Positions 29,531 to 38,530 of a stretch of DNA of 45,373 bases are shown here, piece after piece. The position numbers and the translations under genes are program-made. The stretch is from NCBI GenBank assembly GCA_003105195.1, contig PQAH01000029.1, forward strand, positions 1 through 45,373. Reading direction: 5' to 3'. Origin of the DNA: Bradyrhizobiaceae bacterium. Its GTDB lineage: Bacteria; Pseudomonadota; Alphaproteobacteria; Rhizobiales; Xanthobacteraceae. Position 1 is the stretch's first letter. Every line of letters begins with the position of its first letter. A model generated the notes under the pieces. The model made no database searches. It had not been told where the DNA came from and saw only the letters and a list, made by a program, of their open reading frames with translations.

Positions 29531-30762
29531 GTTCCGCTCCATAGCTTGATCGAGTCCGCAAAGGTTCCGGCCTGCTCCCGGATCGGCTGCATCTGGCCGG
29601 AGTTTTCCGCATACTTGAACGCGATGTACGGGATGCCCGCGTCCTTGAGCACGTGCTGCAGCATCGGCCGGTCGAGCAGCGCCGGATCGCAGAAGCTCGG
29701 CGAGGCGAAGATCACGCCCTCGGCGCCGGAGCGCTTGACGGCGCGCACCAGGTGCTGCCCCTTCTCCTTCAGGTTCGGCTCGTATTTGGCGGCCGTGGAC
29801 TCCGAATGGTGCAGGAAGGCGAGCGCCAGATTCTGCAGCGGGTTGCCCTCGAGCGGCACGTCCTCGGTGAGCCAGCGGGTCACCAGCAGCAGGTCGTCGT
29901 CCACCACGTAGCAGCCGGCGAGCTCGAGCGACTTGATGAGGTTGAGCGGCGGCTGCTCGCAGAACAGGCCGGTGACCACCACGCGGCAGTTGTCGCGCTT
30001 CGGCCGCTCCTCGGCCCCGGCCGCCGCGAGATACTCGCGGATCAGCGCGGTGTGCTCCTCCACCGGCAGGACCAGGCCGGCGCGCAGGATCAGGTAGGCC
30101 TCCGCGGCCGGCACCTGCCAGGGGCGCTCGGCGCGGAAGTCGTAGAGCGCGCGCACCAGCCGGCGGTTCTCGTTGTAGACCGCGATCGAGGCGCGCAGCT
30201 CCTCGTCGGTGATCGGGCGCCCGCGCAGCGTCCCGAGGTCGTGCATCAGCTCGGAGAGCTCGTTGACGTAGTAGTTGCCGCCGATGTCGTCGCGGTAGTT
30301 CTGCGGCACGTCGAAATAGCGCACGTAGACGTTCGGGAACATGGTCTTCCACATGCCCGAAAGGTTGCGGATCACGTCGCAGATCGACGGGAACAGCATG
30401 CCGTCCACGAAATCGAGTCGTCCCGAAACGCCGAGCTCGATGGTCGAGCGGGGAATGCGGCAGATGTAGCTCTGGTAGTAGGCGTCGCCGTGGATCACCT
30501 CGAGCTGGTCGCCGCCGCCGAGGATGCCGAGCGGCAGGAAGCCGGCCGCGTGGATGACCTCGCGCGGCACGTAGATCGGCATGTAGCCGACCACCTTGCG
30601 GTCCGGCCCCGCGTCCTTCCAGGCACGCGCGGCCGTGAAGGAGAGGTCGTCGAACAGCGCCTGCGCGCGCGCGACGATGTCGGCGGTGCCGGCTCCGGCC
30701 GAGGAGGCCGACCCGTTGCCGTGGCCCGAACCGTTGGAGTGGCCGTTCAGTGATGCTGCCAT
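29527..30762 (-). CDS. bcrC: Benzoyl-CoA reductase subunit C (BcrC/BadD)
   Basis: BcrC is the second catalytic subunit of the ring-reducing module, also of the 2-hydroxyacyl-CoA dehydratase family. The 411-residue protein has C101 (YICRIPRS), C128 (FPSICDVIRN) and C358 (SPSFCDPAL) as probable [4Fe-4S] ligands. The first 25 residues are a Gly-Ser-Asn-His-rich leader (NGHSNGSGHGNGS) not conserved in the family; translation could begin inside it, but no better ATG with a ribosome site is seen. Its start lies 16 bases inside the end of dch, a tight overlap. Confidence 0.95.
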   Translation of the reverse strand: MAASLNGHSNGSGHGNGSASSAGAGTADIVARAQALFDDLSFTAARAWKDAGPDRKVVGYMPIYVPREVIHAAGFLPLGILGGGDQLEVIHGDAYYQSYICRIPRSTIELGVSGRLDFVDGMLFPSICDVIRNLSGMWKTMFPNVYVRYFDVPQNYRDDIGGNYYVNELSELMHDLGTLRGRPITDEELRASIAVYNENRRLVRALYDFRAERPWQVPAAEAYLILRAGLVLPVEEHTALIREYLAAAGAEERPKRDNCRVVVTGLFCEQPPLNLIKSLELAGCYVVDDDLLLVTRWLTEDVPLEGNPLQNLALAFLHHSESTAAKYEPNLKEKGQHLVRAVKRSGAEGVIFASPSFCDPALLDRPMLQHVLKDAGIPYIAFKYAENSGQMQPIREQAGTFADSIKLWSGT

Positions 30763-31514
30763 TGCGCCGCCCTCTTCTCGATGAAGGCCGTCAGGCCTTC
30801 CACCGCGTCATGCGTCTTCATCAGCTCGTTGAGATACATGCGTTCCACGGCTTCGATCTTGGCCCGCACCCGCTGCGCGTGATCGAACCGCGCGGCCGTG
30901 ACCGCGAAGCGCAGCGAGCTCGCGCTCTTGGGTGCGAGGTGTTCCGCGAAATAGGCGAGCGCCGCCCCCTCCGGGTCGGCCGCGGTCGCGAGCGCGAGGC
31001 CCATGGCGACCGCTTCGTTCCCCGCGATCGTGCGACCCGAGACCAGGAGGTCGAGGGCCCGCGTCGGCCCGACCAGCTCCGGCAGGAGGCAGGAGGCGGC
31101 CGGCGCGAACACCCCGAGCTTCATCTCGGGCTGGCCGAGCTTGGCATCCGGGGCGACGAACATCAGGTGGCAGGCGAGCGCCACCTCGAGGCCGCCGCCG
31201 AGGCATTGGCCCTGCACCGCGGCGAGCAGCGGCACGCGCGATTCGACCATGCGCAGAACCAGGGCGTGCAGGGCGTGCAGCATGGCCGCACACTGGTCGG
31301 GCATGTGCTCCTCGACGCTGGCGCCGAAGCTGAAGTGCGGGCCCTCCGCATCGAGCAGCACGGCGCCGAGGTCGGGATGGTCGAGGTGCTCGGCCAGCGC
31401 CCGGTCGAGCGCCGCGATCATGGGCGCGTCGACGAGATTGGCTTTCGGCCGCGCGAGTCGCAGGCGCAGGAGACGCCCGTCCGCCTCGCGCCAGACCTTG
31501 AGCGGCGAAGTCAT
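30747..31514 (-). CDS. dch: Cyclohexa-1,5-dienecarbonyl-CoA hydratase (Dch)
   Basis: Dch adds water to the dienoyl-CoA produced by benzoyl-CoA reductase, giving 6-hydroxycyclohex-1-enecarbonyl-CoA. The 255-residue crotonase-fold protein begins MTSPLKVWREADGRLLRLRLARPKAN and carries GPHFSFGASVEEHMP, the oxyanion-hole segment GQCLGGGLEVAL and KLGQPEMKLGVFAP. This pattern is characteristic of dienoyl-CoA hydratases of the Thauera and Magnetospirillum type. The start overlaps the oah stop (ATGA). It is the step that separates this route from the R. palustris route, in which a more reduced cyclohexene intermediate enters BadK. Confidence 0.9.
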   Translation of the reverse strand: MTSPLKVWREADGRLLRLRLARPKANLVDAPMIAALDRALAEHLDHPDLGAVLLDAEGPHFSFGASVEEHMPDQCAAMLHALHALVLRMVESRVPLLAAVQGQCLGGGLEVALACHLMFVAPDAKLGQPEMKLGVFAPAASCLLPELVGPTRALDLLVSGRTIAGNEAVAMGLALATAADPEGAALAYFAEHLAPKSASSLRFAVTAARFDHAQRVRAKIEAVERMYLNELMKTHDAVEGLTAFIEKRAAQWQHH

Positions 31515-32653
31515 GACGCGCGGACCCGCGGCTGGATCGATTCGGTGAGGTCGTCGCTCCACGGCGTGTTCGCGGCGAGCGCGCGGCGCAGCGCGATGAA
31601 ATCCACCTCGCGGCCGCTCTCGCGCGTTCCCTCGTTGAAGGCGCGGAAGCCGGCGCGGGCCTCGGTCATCATGTTGAGCGCGAGCCAGGCGCGCGAGTTC
31701 TCCTTGTTGCGATTCCAGGCGTCGAGCTTCGGCTTGCGCAGCTCCTCGACCGTCTTCGTCGTGCAGTCCGGGAAGGTGTAGAGAAGCTTGGTGCAGAGCG
31801 CCTCCACCTTCTCGTCGAGCAGGGAGAGGTCCACCGTCCCGCGCTTCATCAGCGCCTGGCCCTCCTTGAGCGCCTCGCCGGTCTTCGGCTTGCCGAACAC
31901 GAAGCGCCCGTACTCGTCGACGGTGCGGCCGGTCTCGACCAGCGGGTTGGCGACGAACTTGCCGTCGACCTTGAGCGCCGGGACGACGTCGGTCAGCATG
32001 CCCATGAAATAGGCCTCGTGCGCCGAGAACGGCTCGCACAGCACGCAGGCCGCCATGGCACGCTCGGCTCCGATGACGACGGGGAGGAAGTCCGTGGCGC
32101 CGCCGATCGGAGCCGAGCCGTGCTTCGGGCCCGCTTGACCGAAACGGGCCAGGTCCTGCGCGAGGGAGAAGTCGCAGGCCATTCCGATCTCCTGTCCGCC
32201 GCCGATGCGCATGCCGTTGACGCGGCAGACCACGGGCTTGTCGCAGGCGAGGATCGCCGAGACCATGTCGTTGAAGAGCCGCATGTAGGAGCGGTATTCC
32301 TGCGGATTGCCCGCGTAGTACTCGGCATATTCCTTGGTGTTGCCGCCGGTGCAGAAGGCCTTGTCGCCGGCGCCCGTGAACACCACCGCGACCACGTCGC
32401 GCGCCGCGCTCGCCGCGCGGAACGCGAGAATCACCCCCTTCACCATGTCGGTGGTGTAGGAGTTGAACTGCGCCTGGTTGTCGAGCGTGATCCAGGCGCT
32501 GTAGAGCCCCGCGACCGGCCGCCCGTCCCAGTCCTTCACGGGCCGCTTCTCGTAGCGCACACCGTTCGAGACGGTCTCGCGCACGGTCTCGGGAACGAGC
32601 TCGTGGTCCTTGGCCTCGACGCTGCGGGGCTCGATGCGTGCGACCTTGTTCAT
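31511..32653 (-). CDS. oah: 6-oxocyclohex-1-ene-1-carbonyl-CoA hydrolase (Oah)
   Basis: Oah hydrates and hydrolytically opens the ring of 6-oxocyclohex-1-enecarbonyl-CoA to give 3-hydroxypimelyl-CoA. The 380-residue crotonase-family protein has an N-terminal region with RYEKRPVKDWDGRPVAGLYS, the core AFCTGGNTKEYAEYYAGNP, the oxyanion-hole segment GMRIGGGQEIGMACDFSLA and a long C-terminal extension beyond residue 260 typical of Oah. It is widely used as a marker for anaerobic aromatic degradation. ATG 32653 lies 35 bases after the had stop; the frame is open upstream into had, without homology. Confidence 0.95.
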   Translation of the reverse strand: MNKVARIEPRSVEAKDHELVPETVRETVSNGVRYEKRPVKDWDGRPVAGLYSAWITLDNQAQFNSYTTDMVKGVILAFRAASAARDVVAVVFTGAGDKAFCTGGNTKEYAEYYAGNPQEYRSYMRLFNDMVSAILACDKPVVCRVNGMRIGGGQEIGMACDFSLAQDLARFGQAGPKHGSAPIGGATDFLPVVIGAERAMAACVLCEPFSAHEAYFMGMLTDVVPALKVDGKFVANPLVETGRTVDEYGRFVFGKPKTGEALKEGQALMKRGTVDLSLLDEKVEALCTKLLYTFPDCTTKTVEELRKPKLDAWNRNKENSRAWLALNMMTEARAGFRAFNEGTRESGREVDFIALRRALAANTPWSDDLTESIQPRVRAS

Positions 32654-32688
32654 GACTTTGCTCCTCGTCGACGTGTTCGGTGCATGTG

Positions 32689-33756
32689 TCAGGGCACGAG
32701 CACGGCCCGGCGCTTCAGCGTTCCGGCATGCGCGGCCTCGAAGACCCGGTTGATCTCGCTCAGGGGATGCTTCTCGACGAACGGCGTGACCTTCACGCGC
32801 CCGTTGAGCACCAGCTCGAGGGCCGCCGGGTAGAGGTCGGGCGGGCAACCCCAGTTGCCGATGGCGCGTGCATGGAACGCCATCAGGTTCGAGAGGCGTA
32901 CCTCGACCTTGTCCATGGTGAAGCCGACGACGCAAAGCGTCGCGCCGTGATTGATCAGGCCGAAGGCGGTCTCCTGCCCGGCCCGCGTCCCCGAGCATTC
33001 GAGGATGATCCATTCGGTCTGGCGCAGGCCGCGCTCCTTGGCGAAGGCCTGGATTGCGGCCTTGAGCTCGCGCGGACCGAGCTCGCGCGCGTTCAGGGTG
33101 AGGTCCGCCTCCTGCCCCGCGATCGCGGCGAGCTTGTCGGCGCTGACGTCGACCGCGACCACGACGCCGCCGAGCGCATGTGCGATCTGCGCCGCGTAGC
33201 CGCCGACCCCGCCGACGCCGTTGACCACGACCAGGTCGCCCTCGCGCACTCCCGCCTGGGTCACCGCCTGGTAGGGCGTCGTGACCGCGTCGGCGATCAC
33301 CGAGAGGTCGGCGAGATCGATGCCGACCGCATTGAGCCGCGCCTCGTCGACCGCGCACAGCCCGTGCGCCGGCACCACGATGTGGGTCGCGAAGCCGCCA
33401 TGGATGTCGTTGCCGGGCATCTTCTGATTCGGACAGATCGTCGCCTTGCCGCGCCGGCAGGCGTCGCAGGTCCCGCACGGGATCACGGCCGGCACGATCA
33501 CGGCGCGGTCGGTCCACCACACCGCGTTGGAGCCGGCCGCGATCACGTGGCCGCTGATCTCGTGCCCGAGCGTGAGCGGGAGCGCGTGCTTGGTGCGCAC
33601 GCCGTCGTAGTAGTAACCGAGGTCGGTATGGCAGACGCCGCAGCCCGCGATCTCGACGACCACCTCGTCGGGCCCGGGCGGTCCCGCCTCGAACGCCACC
33701 GGCACCAGCGGCTCGCCCTTGCCGGTCATCATCCACCGAACCGGATGCTCGCTCAT
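32689..33756 (-). CDS. had: 6-hydroxycyclohex-1-ene-1-carbonyl-CoA dehydrogenase (Had)
   Basis: Had is a zinc alcohol dehydrogenase that oxidises the 6-hydroxy group of the hydrated ring to the ketone with NAD+. The 355-residue protein has the catalytic zinc region C39GVCHTD and GHE (H65-E66), the structural zinc ligands C94, C97, C100 and C108, and the Rossmann loop [32 protein letters not shown] near residue 42 is characteristic of Had. ATG 33756 follows GAGGGAAC; an in-frame ATG at 33864 would add an unconserved leader. It is the first gene of the 11-gene benzoyl-CoA reduction operon. Confidence 0.94.
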   Translation of the reverse strand: MSEHPVRWMMTGKGEPLVPVAFEAGPPGPDEVVVEIAGCGVCHTDLGYYYDGVRTKHALPLTLGHEISGHVIAAGSNAVWWTDRAVIVPAVIPCGTCDACRRGKATICPNQKMPGNDIHGGFATHIVVPAHGLCAVDEARLNAVGIDLADLSVIADAVTTPYQAVTQAGVREGDLVVVNGVGGVGGYAAQIAHALGGVVVAVDVSADKLAAIAGQEADLTLNARELGPRELKAAIQAFAKERGLRQTEWIILECSGTRAGQETAFGLINHGATLCVVGFTMDKVEVRLSNLMAFHARAIGNWGCPPDLYPAALELVLNGRVKVTPFVEKHPLSEINRVFEAAHAGTLKRRAVLVP

Positions 33757-33840
33757 GCGCGTTCCCTCGGTTGTCCGCCGTGCCGAAGCCGGCGAACCTG
33801 TTGTGCTATGATCATCTGCGTCGACCCCACCCACCCTGCC

Positions 33841-33854
33841 TTGATTTAGAGCAA
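33841..33854. promoter_or_regulatory. FNR/AadR-like box in the had-korA divergent promoter
   Basis: TTGAT-TTAG-AGCAA differs from TTGAT-N4-ATCAA by one base. It lies 84 bases upstream of had and 99 upstream of korA, beside a GTAC-centred palindrome. Confidence 0.5.
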
Positions 33855-33870
33855 GGAAATGCAAAAAATC

Positions 33871-33890
33871 GTAATTTAGTACTGGAATGC
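33871..33890. promoter_or_regulatory. GTAC-centred palindromic operator, site 3
   Basis: GTAATTTAGTACTGGAATGC has a perfect right half (GTACTGGAATGC) and a weaker left half relative to the site at 19964. Together with TGTTTTT immediately to the right, it matches site 1 over 23 positions with three differences. It lies between the divergent starts of had (33756) and korA (33954), so one regulator could control ring reduction and ferredoxin recharging together. Confidence 0.65.
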
Positions 33891-33953
33891 TGTTTTTAGC
33901 TCCGGGGCGGCTGCGGCCGTGCCGCGGGGCCCGCGAGAGCCGGGAGCCGAGCC

Positions 33954-35690
33954 ATGCGCGAGAAGCCGATGCGGGAAACCACCAGCGTCTCGGTGGCGAT
34001 CGTGGGAAGCGGGGGCGCCGGCGCCCTGACGACCGGCAACTTCGTCCTGGAAGCCGCCAGCCTCGCGGGCTGGCACGGGATCCTCACCCGCACGGTCGGC
34101 CCGCAGATCCGCGGCGGCGAGGCGGCGGCGCTCGTCCGCCTGGCCACCCATCCGGTCGAATGCCTCTCCGACCGCTTCGACCTGCTGATCGCGATCGACT
34201 GGCTCAACGCCAGCCGGTTCGACGCCGAGATCCGGCTCGGCCCCGACAGCCTGGTGATCGGCGATCCGCGCGGCGGCGAGCCGCCGGCGAGTATCGCGGC
34301 CTCCGGCGCGCGCCTGATCAACGTGCCGATGAAGGAGACCGCCAAGGCGCTGCCCGAGGGCCGCGCCAACATGATCGCCCTCGGCATTGCCATGCAGCTC
34401 CTCGGCCTCTCCGAGGACGCCATGGCGACGGTGCTGGAGCGGCGTCTCGCCGAGAAGGGCGCGGCCGCGATCGCGGCGAGCCGGACCGCGCTCCGCGCCG
34501 GCATCGACGCGGCGCGGGAATTGGCGCTGCCGGTCCGGCTGGCGCCGCCCGGGGAGATCGCCGGGAAGCGCTGGCTGGTGACCGGCAACGAGGCGACCGG
34601 CCTCGGCGCCATCCGCGGCGGCGTGCGATTCGCGGCCGCCTACCCGATCACGCCGGCGACCGAGATCCTGGAATGGCTCGCCCCGAACCTGGTCAAGGCC
34701 GGCGGGGTGCTGCTGCAGGCCGAGGACGAGCTCGCCTCCATCAACATGATCATCGGCGCCTCGTTCGGCGGCACGCCTTCCCTCACCGCCACCTCGGGCC
34801 CCGGCCTCTCGCTGATGATCGAGGCGCTCGGGCTCGCCACCGCCGCCGAGGTGCCGATCGTCGTGGTCGACGTGATGCGCGGCGGTCCCTCCACCGGCAT
34901 CCCGACCAAGTCCGAGCAGGCCGACCTCAACATCGCGGTCTACGGCTTCCACGGCGACGCGCCGCACCTGGTGCTGGCGCCTCAATCGGTCGGCGACTGC
35001 CTGTTCACGACCCAGTGGGCGGCCTATCTGGCCGAGGCCCTGCAGGCCCCGGCCATCGTGCTGTCCGACCAGTTCATGGGCCAGTCGCGCGCCGCGATCG
35101 CGCGGCCCGCCGACGTCGCCTTCATCGGCCAGCGCCGCCGGGCGACCGAGATCGCGGCACCTTACAAGCGCTACGCCCTCGCCGGCGACGGCGTCTCGGC
35201 CATGGCGATTCCGGGCACGCCCAACGGCCAGTACACGGCCGACGGGCTCACCCATACGGAACGCGGCATCCCGACCAGCCGCGCCGAGGACCATCTGGCC
35301 CAGCTCGACAAGCGGCGCGACAAGCTCGCGCGCTTCGCCTATGGCGACCACTGGGCGACCATCGAGGGCGACGGCGACCTCGCGGTCCTCACCTGGGGCT
35401 CCCTCACCGGCGCCGTGCGCGAGGGCCTCGCGCGGGCGCGCAAGGACGGGGTGGCCGCGCGCCTGGTCGCGCCGCGCCTGCTCTATCCGACGCGGCCCGA
35501 CGAGTTCGCCGCCGCCCTCGACGGAGCGAAGCGCCTGCTCGTGGTCGAGCAGACCCATAGCGCCCAGTTCCACCATTATCTGCGGGCGCACTACGACCTT
35601 CCGGGCGAGGTCCGCGTCCTCAACCGCCCCGGACCCCTGCCGATCTCCCCCGGCGAAATCCATCGCACCGTGTTGGAATGGAGGGCCTGA
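33954..35690 (+). CDS. korA: 2-oxoacid:ferredoxin oxidoreductase, fused gamma-alpha subunit (KorA)
   Basis: KorA with KorB oxidises a 2-oxoacid, in this pathway 2-oxoglutarate, and reduces the ferredoxin that feeds benzoyl-CoA reductase. The 578-residue protein begins with the gamma domain ([19 protein letters not shown], then [10 protein letters not shown], about residues 15-190), followed by the alpha domain from about 200 ([16 protein letters not shown], then [20 protein letters not shown]) and a C-terminal domain II. In Thauera and Magnetospirillum, KorAB genes also lie with the bcr genes. ATG 33954 follows a weak GGAG; an ATG five codons later is possible. The stop shares a base with the korB ATG. 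Confidence 0.92.
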   Translation: MREKPMRETTSVSVAIVGSGGAGALTTGNFVLEAASLAGWHGILTRTVGPQIRGGEAAALVRLATHPVECLSDRFDLLIAIDWLNASRFDAEIRLGPDSLVIGDPRGGEPPASIAASGARLINVPMKETAKALPEGRANMIALGIAMQLLGLSEDAMATVLERRLAEKGAAAIAASRTALRAGIDAARELALPVRLAPPGEIAGKRWLVTGNEATGLGAIRGGVRFAAAYPITPATEILEWLAPNLVKAGGVLLQAEDELASINMIIGASFGGTPSLTATSGPGLSLMIEALGLATAAEVPIVVVDVMRGGPSTGIPTKSEQADLNIAVYGFHGDAPHLVLAPQSVGDCLFTTQWAAYLAEALQAPAIVLSDQFMGQSRAAIARPADVAFIGQRRRATEIAAPYKRYALAGDGVSAMAIPGTPNGQYTADGLTHTERGIPTSRAEDHLAQLDKRRDKLARFAYGDHWATIEGDGDLAVLTWGSLTGAVREGLARARKDGVAARLVAPRLLYPTRPDEFAAALDGAKRLLVVEQTHSAQFHHYLRAHYDLPGEVRVLNRPGPLPISPGEIHRTVLEWRA

Positions 35691-36526
35691 TGTCCACCGC
35701 CGAGATGCGCCTCGCCTGCAAGCCGGGCGACTACAAGTCCGACGTCCAGCCGGTCTGGTGCCCGGGCTGCGGCGACTATCACGTGCTGATGTCGTTCACC
35801 CGCGCCTTCGCGGCGCTCGGCCTGCCGCCCGAGAAGATCGCGGTGATCTCCGGCATCGGCTGCTCCTCGCGCATCCCCGCCTACACCAACTGCTACGGCT
35901 TCCACGGCGTGCACGGCCGCTCGCTGGCGCTCGCCGCCGGCCTCAAGGTGACGCGGCCGGACCTCACCGTGGTGGTGGCGAGCGGCGACGGCGACGGCTA
36001 CTCGATCGGCGGCAATCACTTCCTGCATGCGTGCCGGCGCAACATCGACATGACGTACGTGGTCATGGACAACCGCGTCTACGGCATGACCAAGGGCCAG
36101 CCCTCGCCCACCACCGAGCCGGACTTCGACACCGCGCTCTCGCCGGGCGGCACCGGCGTGCGCCCGTTCCATCCGCTGGTGATCGCGCTCGCCTCCGGCG
36201 CCAACTTCGTCGCCCGCGCCTTCTCGGGCTCGCCCAACGAGACCGCCGACATCCTGGTCGAGGCGATCCGCCATCCGGGCTTCTCCTTCATCGAGATCCT
36301 GAGCCCCTGCGTGACGTTCCGGCCCGACGAGAAGGAATGGAAATCCATGGTGCGCCCGGCCCCCGTCGAGGCCACCGACGACGCCGCGCGGGCCGCGCGC
36401 CGGCTGATGACCGACGACGGCTTCAACATCGGCGTGCTCTACCGCGGCGAGCGCCGGCCGTTCCAGCCGCCGTTCGGCCGCGCCGATGCCGACCTCACCG
36501 CGCTCGAGACGGAGTTCGTGCTGTGA
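35690..36526 (+). CDS. korB: 2-oxoacid:ferredoxin oxidoreductase beta subunit (KorB), TPP and Fe-S
   Basis: KorB holds thiamine diphosphate and an [4Fe-4S] cluster. The 278-residue protein has WCPGCGDYHVL (C24, C27), GIGCSSRI (a further cluster cysteine), the TPP motif GDGDGYSIGGNH (about residues 100-111) and the following VVMDNRVYGMTKGQ. A fourth cysteine lies in LSPCVTF. This is the usual compact beta subunit without an added ferredoxin domain, as in KorB of Thauera. GGAGGG precedes the ATG. The stop overlaps a GTG start of the ferritin-like gene. Confidence 0.93.
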   Translation: MSTAEMRLACKPGDYKSDVQPVWCPGCGDYHVLMSFTRAFAALGLPPEKIAVISGIGCSSRIPAYTNCYGFHGVHGRSLALAAGLKVTRPDLTVVVASGDGDGYSIGGNHFLHACRRNIDMTYVVMDNRVYGMTKGQPSPTTEPDFDTALSPGGTGVRPFHPLVIALASGANFVARAFSGSPNETADILVEAIRHPGFSFIEILSPCVTFRPDEKEWKSMVRPAPVEATDDAARAARRLMTDDGFNIGVLYRGERRPFQPPFGRADADLTALETEFVL

Positions 36527-37047
36527 CCCAGGCGACGCCCGAGATCACCTCCCTCCCCGACCTGCTCGCGGTCGCCTGGCGCATCGAGGCGGATGCCGTC
36601 GAGCGCTATCAGGCGCTCGCCGCGCAGATGGAGACGTTCAACAACGCCGAGCTCGCCGCGGTCTTCCGCGACCTCGCCCGGGCCGAAGGCATCCACGCCG
36701 AGGAGATCCGCCGCATGGCGGGCGATCTCGACGTCGCGGCACGCGCGCGCGAGATCGATCCGTGGCGATCGGGCGAGAGCCCCGAATCGGCCGACCTCGC
36801 GGAGGCGCATTACAAGATGACCCCGTGGCACGCCCTGCAGCTCGCGCTCGCCGGCGAGCAGCGCGCGCTCGCCTTCTTCGACCACATCCTCAAGACCGCG
36901 ACCGACGAGGCGGTGCGCAAGATGGCGGCCGAGTTCGTCGAGGAGGAGAACGAGCACGTCGACCTCGTGCGCCGCCTCCTGCGCCGCCACCGCGAGCCGT
37001 CGGAGAACTGGTCCGAGGACCCGGACGCCCCCGTCGCGCAGGATTGA
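36523..37047 (+). CDS. Ferritin-like di-iron protein (rubrerythrin family, no rubredoxin domain)
   Basis: This 174-residue four-helix protein has the carboxylate-bridged di-iron pattern: E in RIEADAVERY, E-x2-H in AEGIHAEEI, E in LAGEQRALAFF and E-x2-H in EEENEHVDLV. Rubrerythrin-type proteins reduce peroxide. There is no rubredoxin-like CxxC domain at the end. The start is GTG at 36523, overlapping the korB stop (GTGA), so it is translationally coupled to korAB. That supports a role in protecting KorAB and reduced ferredoxin from peroxide, or simply co-expression with anaerobic metabolism. A repeat element follows the stop. Confidence 0.85.
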   Translation: MTQATPEITSLPDLLAVAWRIEADAVERYQALAAQMETFNNAELAAVFRDLARAEGIHAEEIRRMAGDLDVAARAREIDPWRSGESPESADLAEAHYKMTPWHALQLALAGEQRALAFFDHILKTATDEAVRKMAAEFVEEENEHVDLVRRLLRRHREPSENWSEDPDAPVAQD

Positions 37048-37089
37048 CTGCGCAGATCGTAGCAAGGGTCGGCTGTTCGGAAGAACATG

Positions 37090-37171
37090 CTCGGCGTCAT
37101 CCCGGCGCGCTCGCTTGGCCGCGATGACGCCGAGAAATTTCCTCTGGCGCAGCAGGACTGATCCGCCCTGC
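37090..37171. repeat. MITE-like intergenic repeat, copy 3 (partial)
   Basis: A perfect 12-bp stem, CTCGGCGTCATC (37090-37101) with GATGACGCCGAG (37123-37134), is followed by an end (37146-37171) whose complement reads GGCAGGGCGGATCAGTCC and on to TGCTGCGCC, like the left end of the copy at 13186. The other outer end is not recognisable. It sits between convergent genes (ferritin-like protein and phenylacetate-CoA ligase) and may also serve as a bidirectional terminator. Confidence 0.6.
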
Positions 37172-37175
37172 CCCG

Positions 37176-38516
37176 TCACCCCGCCTGCTTGCGCAGGTCG
37201 CGCACGCGCACGGCCTTGCCCTGCGAGCGCGGCACCTCGCCCGGGCCCTTCACCTCGACCGTGCAGGTCACGCCGATCAGCGACTTGATGTGGTGGCGCA
37301 CCTCGGTGGCCTTGCGGGCGCGCGCGCTTTCCGGGCCGGCCGCCTCGGGCGCGAGCTCCACCTCCACGGTCATGGCGTCGAGCGCGCCCTCGCGCCTCAG
37401 CACGATCTGATAGTGCGGCGAGAGCCCCGGGAAGCCCACCAGCACGGCCTCGACCTGCGAGGGATACACGTTGACGCCGCGGATGATCATCATGTCGTCG
37501 TCGCGGCCGGTGACGCGCATTATCCGCACATGGGTGCGCCCGCAGGCGCAGGGCGTATCGTCGAGCCGGGTGATGTCGCGCGTGCGGTAGCGGATCATCG
37601 GCAGCGCGTCCTTGGTGAGCGTCGTGATCACGAGCTCGCCCGCCTCGCCGAACCGCAGCGGCTCGAGGGTTTCCGGATCGACGATCTCGAACAGGAAATG
37701 GTCCTCCCAGCCGTGCAGGCCGTTCTGCGCGACGTGGCACTCGCAGGCGACGCCCGGTCCCATGATCTCGGAGAGGCCGTAGATGTCGACCGCCTTGATG
37801 CCGAGCCGCTGCTCCAGGTCGTGGCGCATGCCCTCGCTCCAGGGCTCGGCGCCGAACACCCCGCAGCGCAGCGGCGAGCCGCGCAGATCGACCCCCATCC
37901 CCTCGGCGACCTCCGCGATGTTGAGCGCGTAGGACGGCGTCGCGCACAGCACCTGCGCGCCGAAGTCGCGCATCAGCGCCACCTGCCGCTCGGTGCCGCC
38001 CCCCGACATCGGCACCACCGTGCAGCCGAGCCGCTCGGCCCCGGCATGCGCGCCGAGCCCGCCCGTGAACAGCCCGTAGCCATAGGCATTGTGCACGATG
38101 TCGCCCGGCATCGCGCCGATGCAGGCGAGCGAGCGCGCCATGAGGTCGGCCCAGCGGTCGAGGTCGCCGCGCGTGTAACCGACCACGGTCGGCTTGCCGG
38201 TGGTGCCCGAGGAGGCGTGCAGCCGCACCACCTGCTCGCGCGGCACCGCGAACAGGCCGAACGGATAGTTGTCGCGCAGGTCCGTCTTCATCGTGAAGGG
38301 GAAGCGGCGGATATCGGCGAGCGAATGGAGGTCGTCCGGCGACACGCCGGCCGCCTCGAACTTGCGCCGGTAGTGCGGGACATTGGCATAGGCTTGGCCG
38401 AGCGTGCGCCTGAGGCGGGCGAGCTGCAGCGCCGACAGGGCGTCGCGCGGCGTGGTCTCGACCTCCGGCTCGAACATGAAGGGTCGGTCGTCGCGGACGG
38501 CGCGTTGCTGGCTCAT
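37176..38516 (-). CDS. paaK: Phenylacetate-CoA ligase (PaaK/PadJ)
   Basis: PaaK activates phenylacetate to phenylacetyl-CoA with ATP, the entry step of the anaerobic alpha-oxidation route. The 446-residue protein is typical: [20 protein letters not shown] near the N-terminus, the P-loop [16 protein letters not shown] (about residue 100), [42 protein letters not shown] and [19 protein letters not shown] in the C-terminal lid. It is the last gene of the pad operon, after a 14-base gap. Translation starts at ATG 38516; the frame stays open upstream into the padCD gene, without homology. The anaerobic (padJ) rather than aerobic (paaK) role is inferred from the neighbours. Confidence 0.93.
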   Translation of the reverse strand: MSQQRAVRDDRPFMFEPEVETTPRDALSALQLARLRRTLGQAYANVPHYRRKFEAAGVSPDDLHSLADIRRFPFTMKTDLRDNYPFGLFAVPREQVVRLHASSGTTGKPTVVGYTRGDLDRWADLMARSLACIGAMPGDIVHNAYGYGLFTGGLGAHAGAERLGCTVVPMSGGGTERQVALMRDFGAQVLCATPSYALNIAEVAEGMGVDLRGSPLRCGVFGAEPWSEGMRHDLEQRLGIKAVDIYGLSEIMGPGVACECHVAQNGLHGWEDHFLFEIVDPETLEPLRFGEAGELVITTLTKDALPMIRYRTRDITRLDDTPCACGRTHVRIMRVTGRDDDMMIIRGVNVYPSQVEAVLVGFPGLSPHYQIVLRREGALDAMTVEVELAPEAAGPESARARKATEVRHHIKSLIGVTCTVEVKGPGEVPRSQGKAVRVRDLRKQAG

Positions 38517-38530
38517 GCTGGCCCCCTTTT

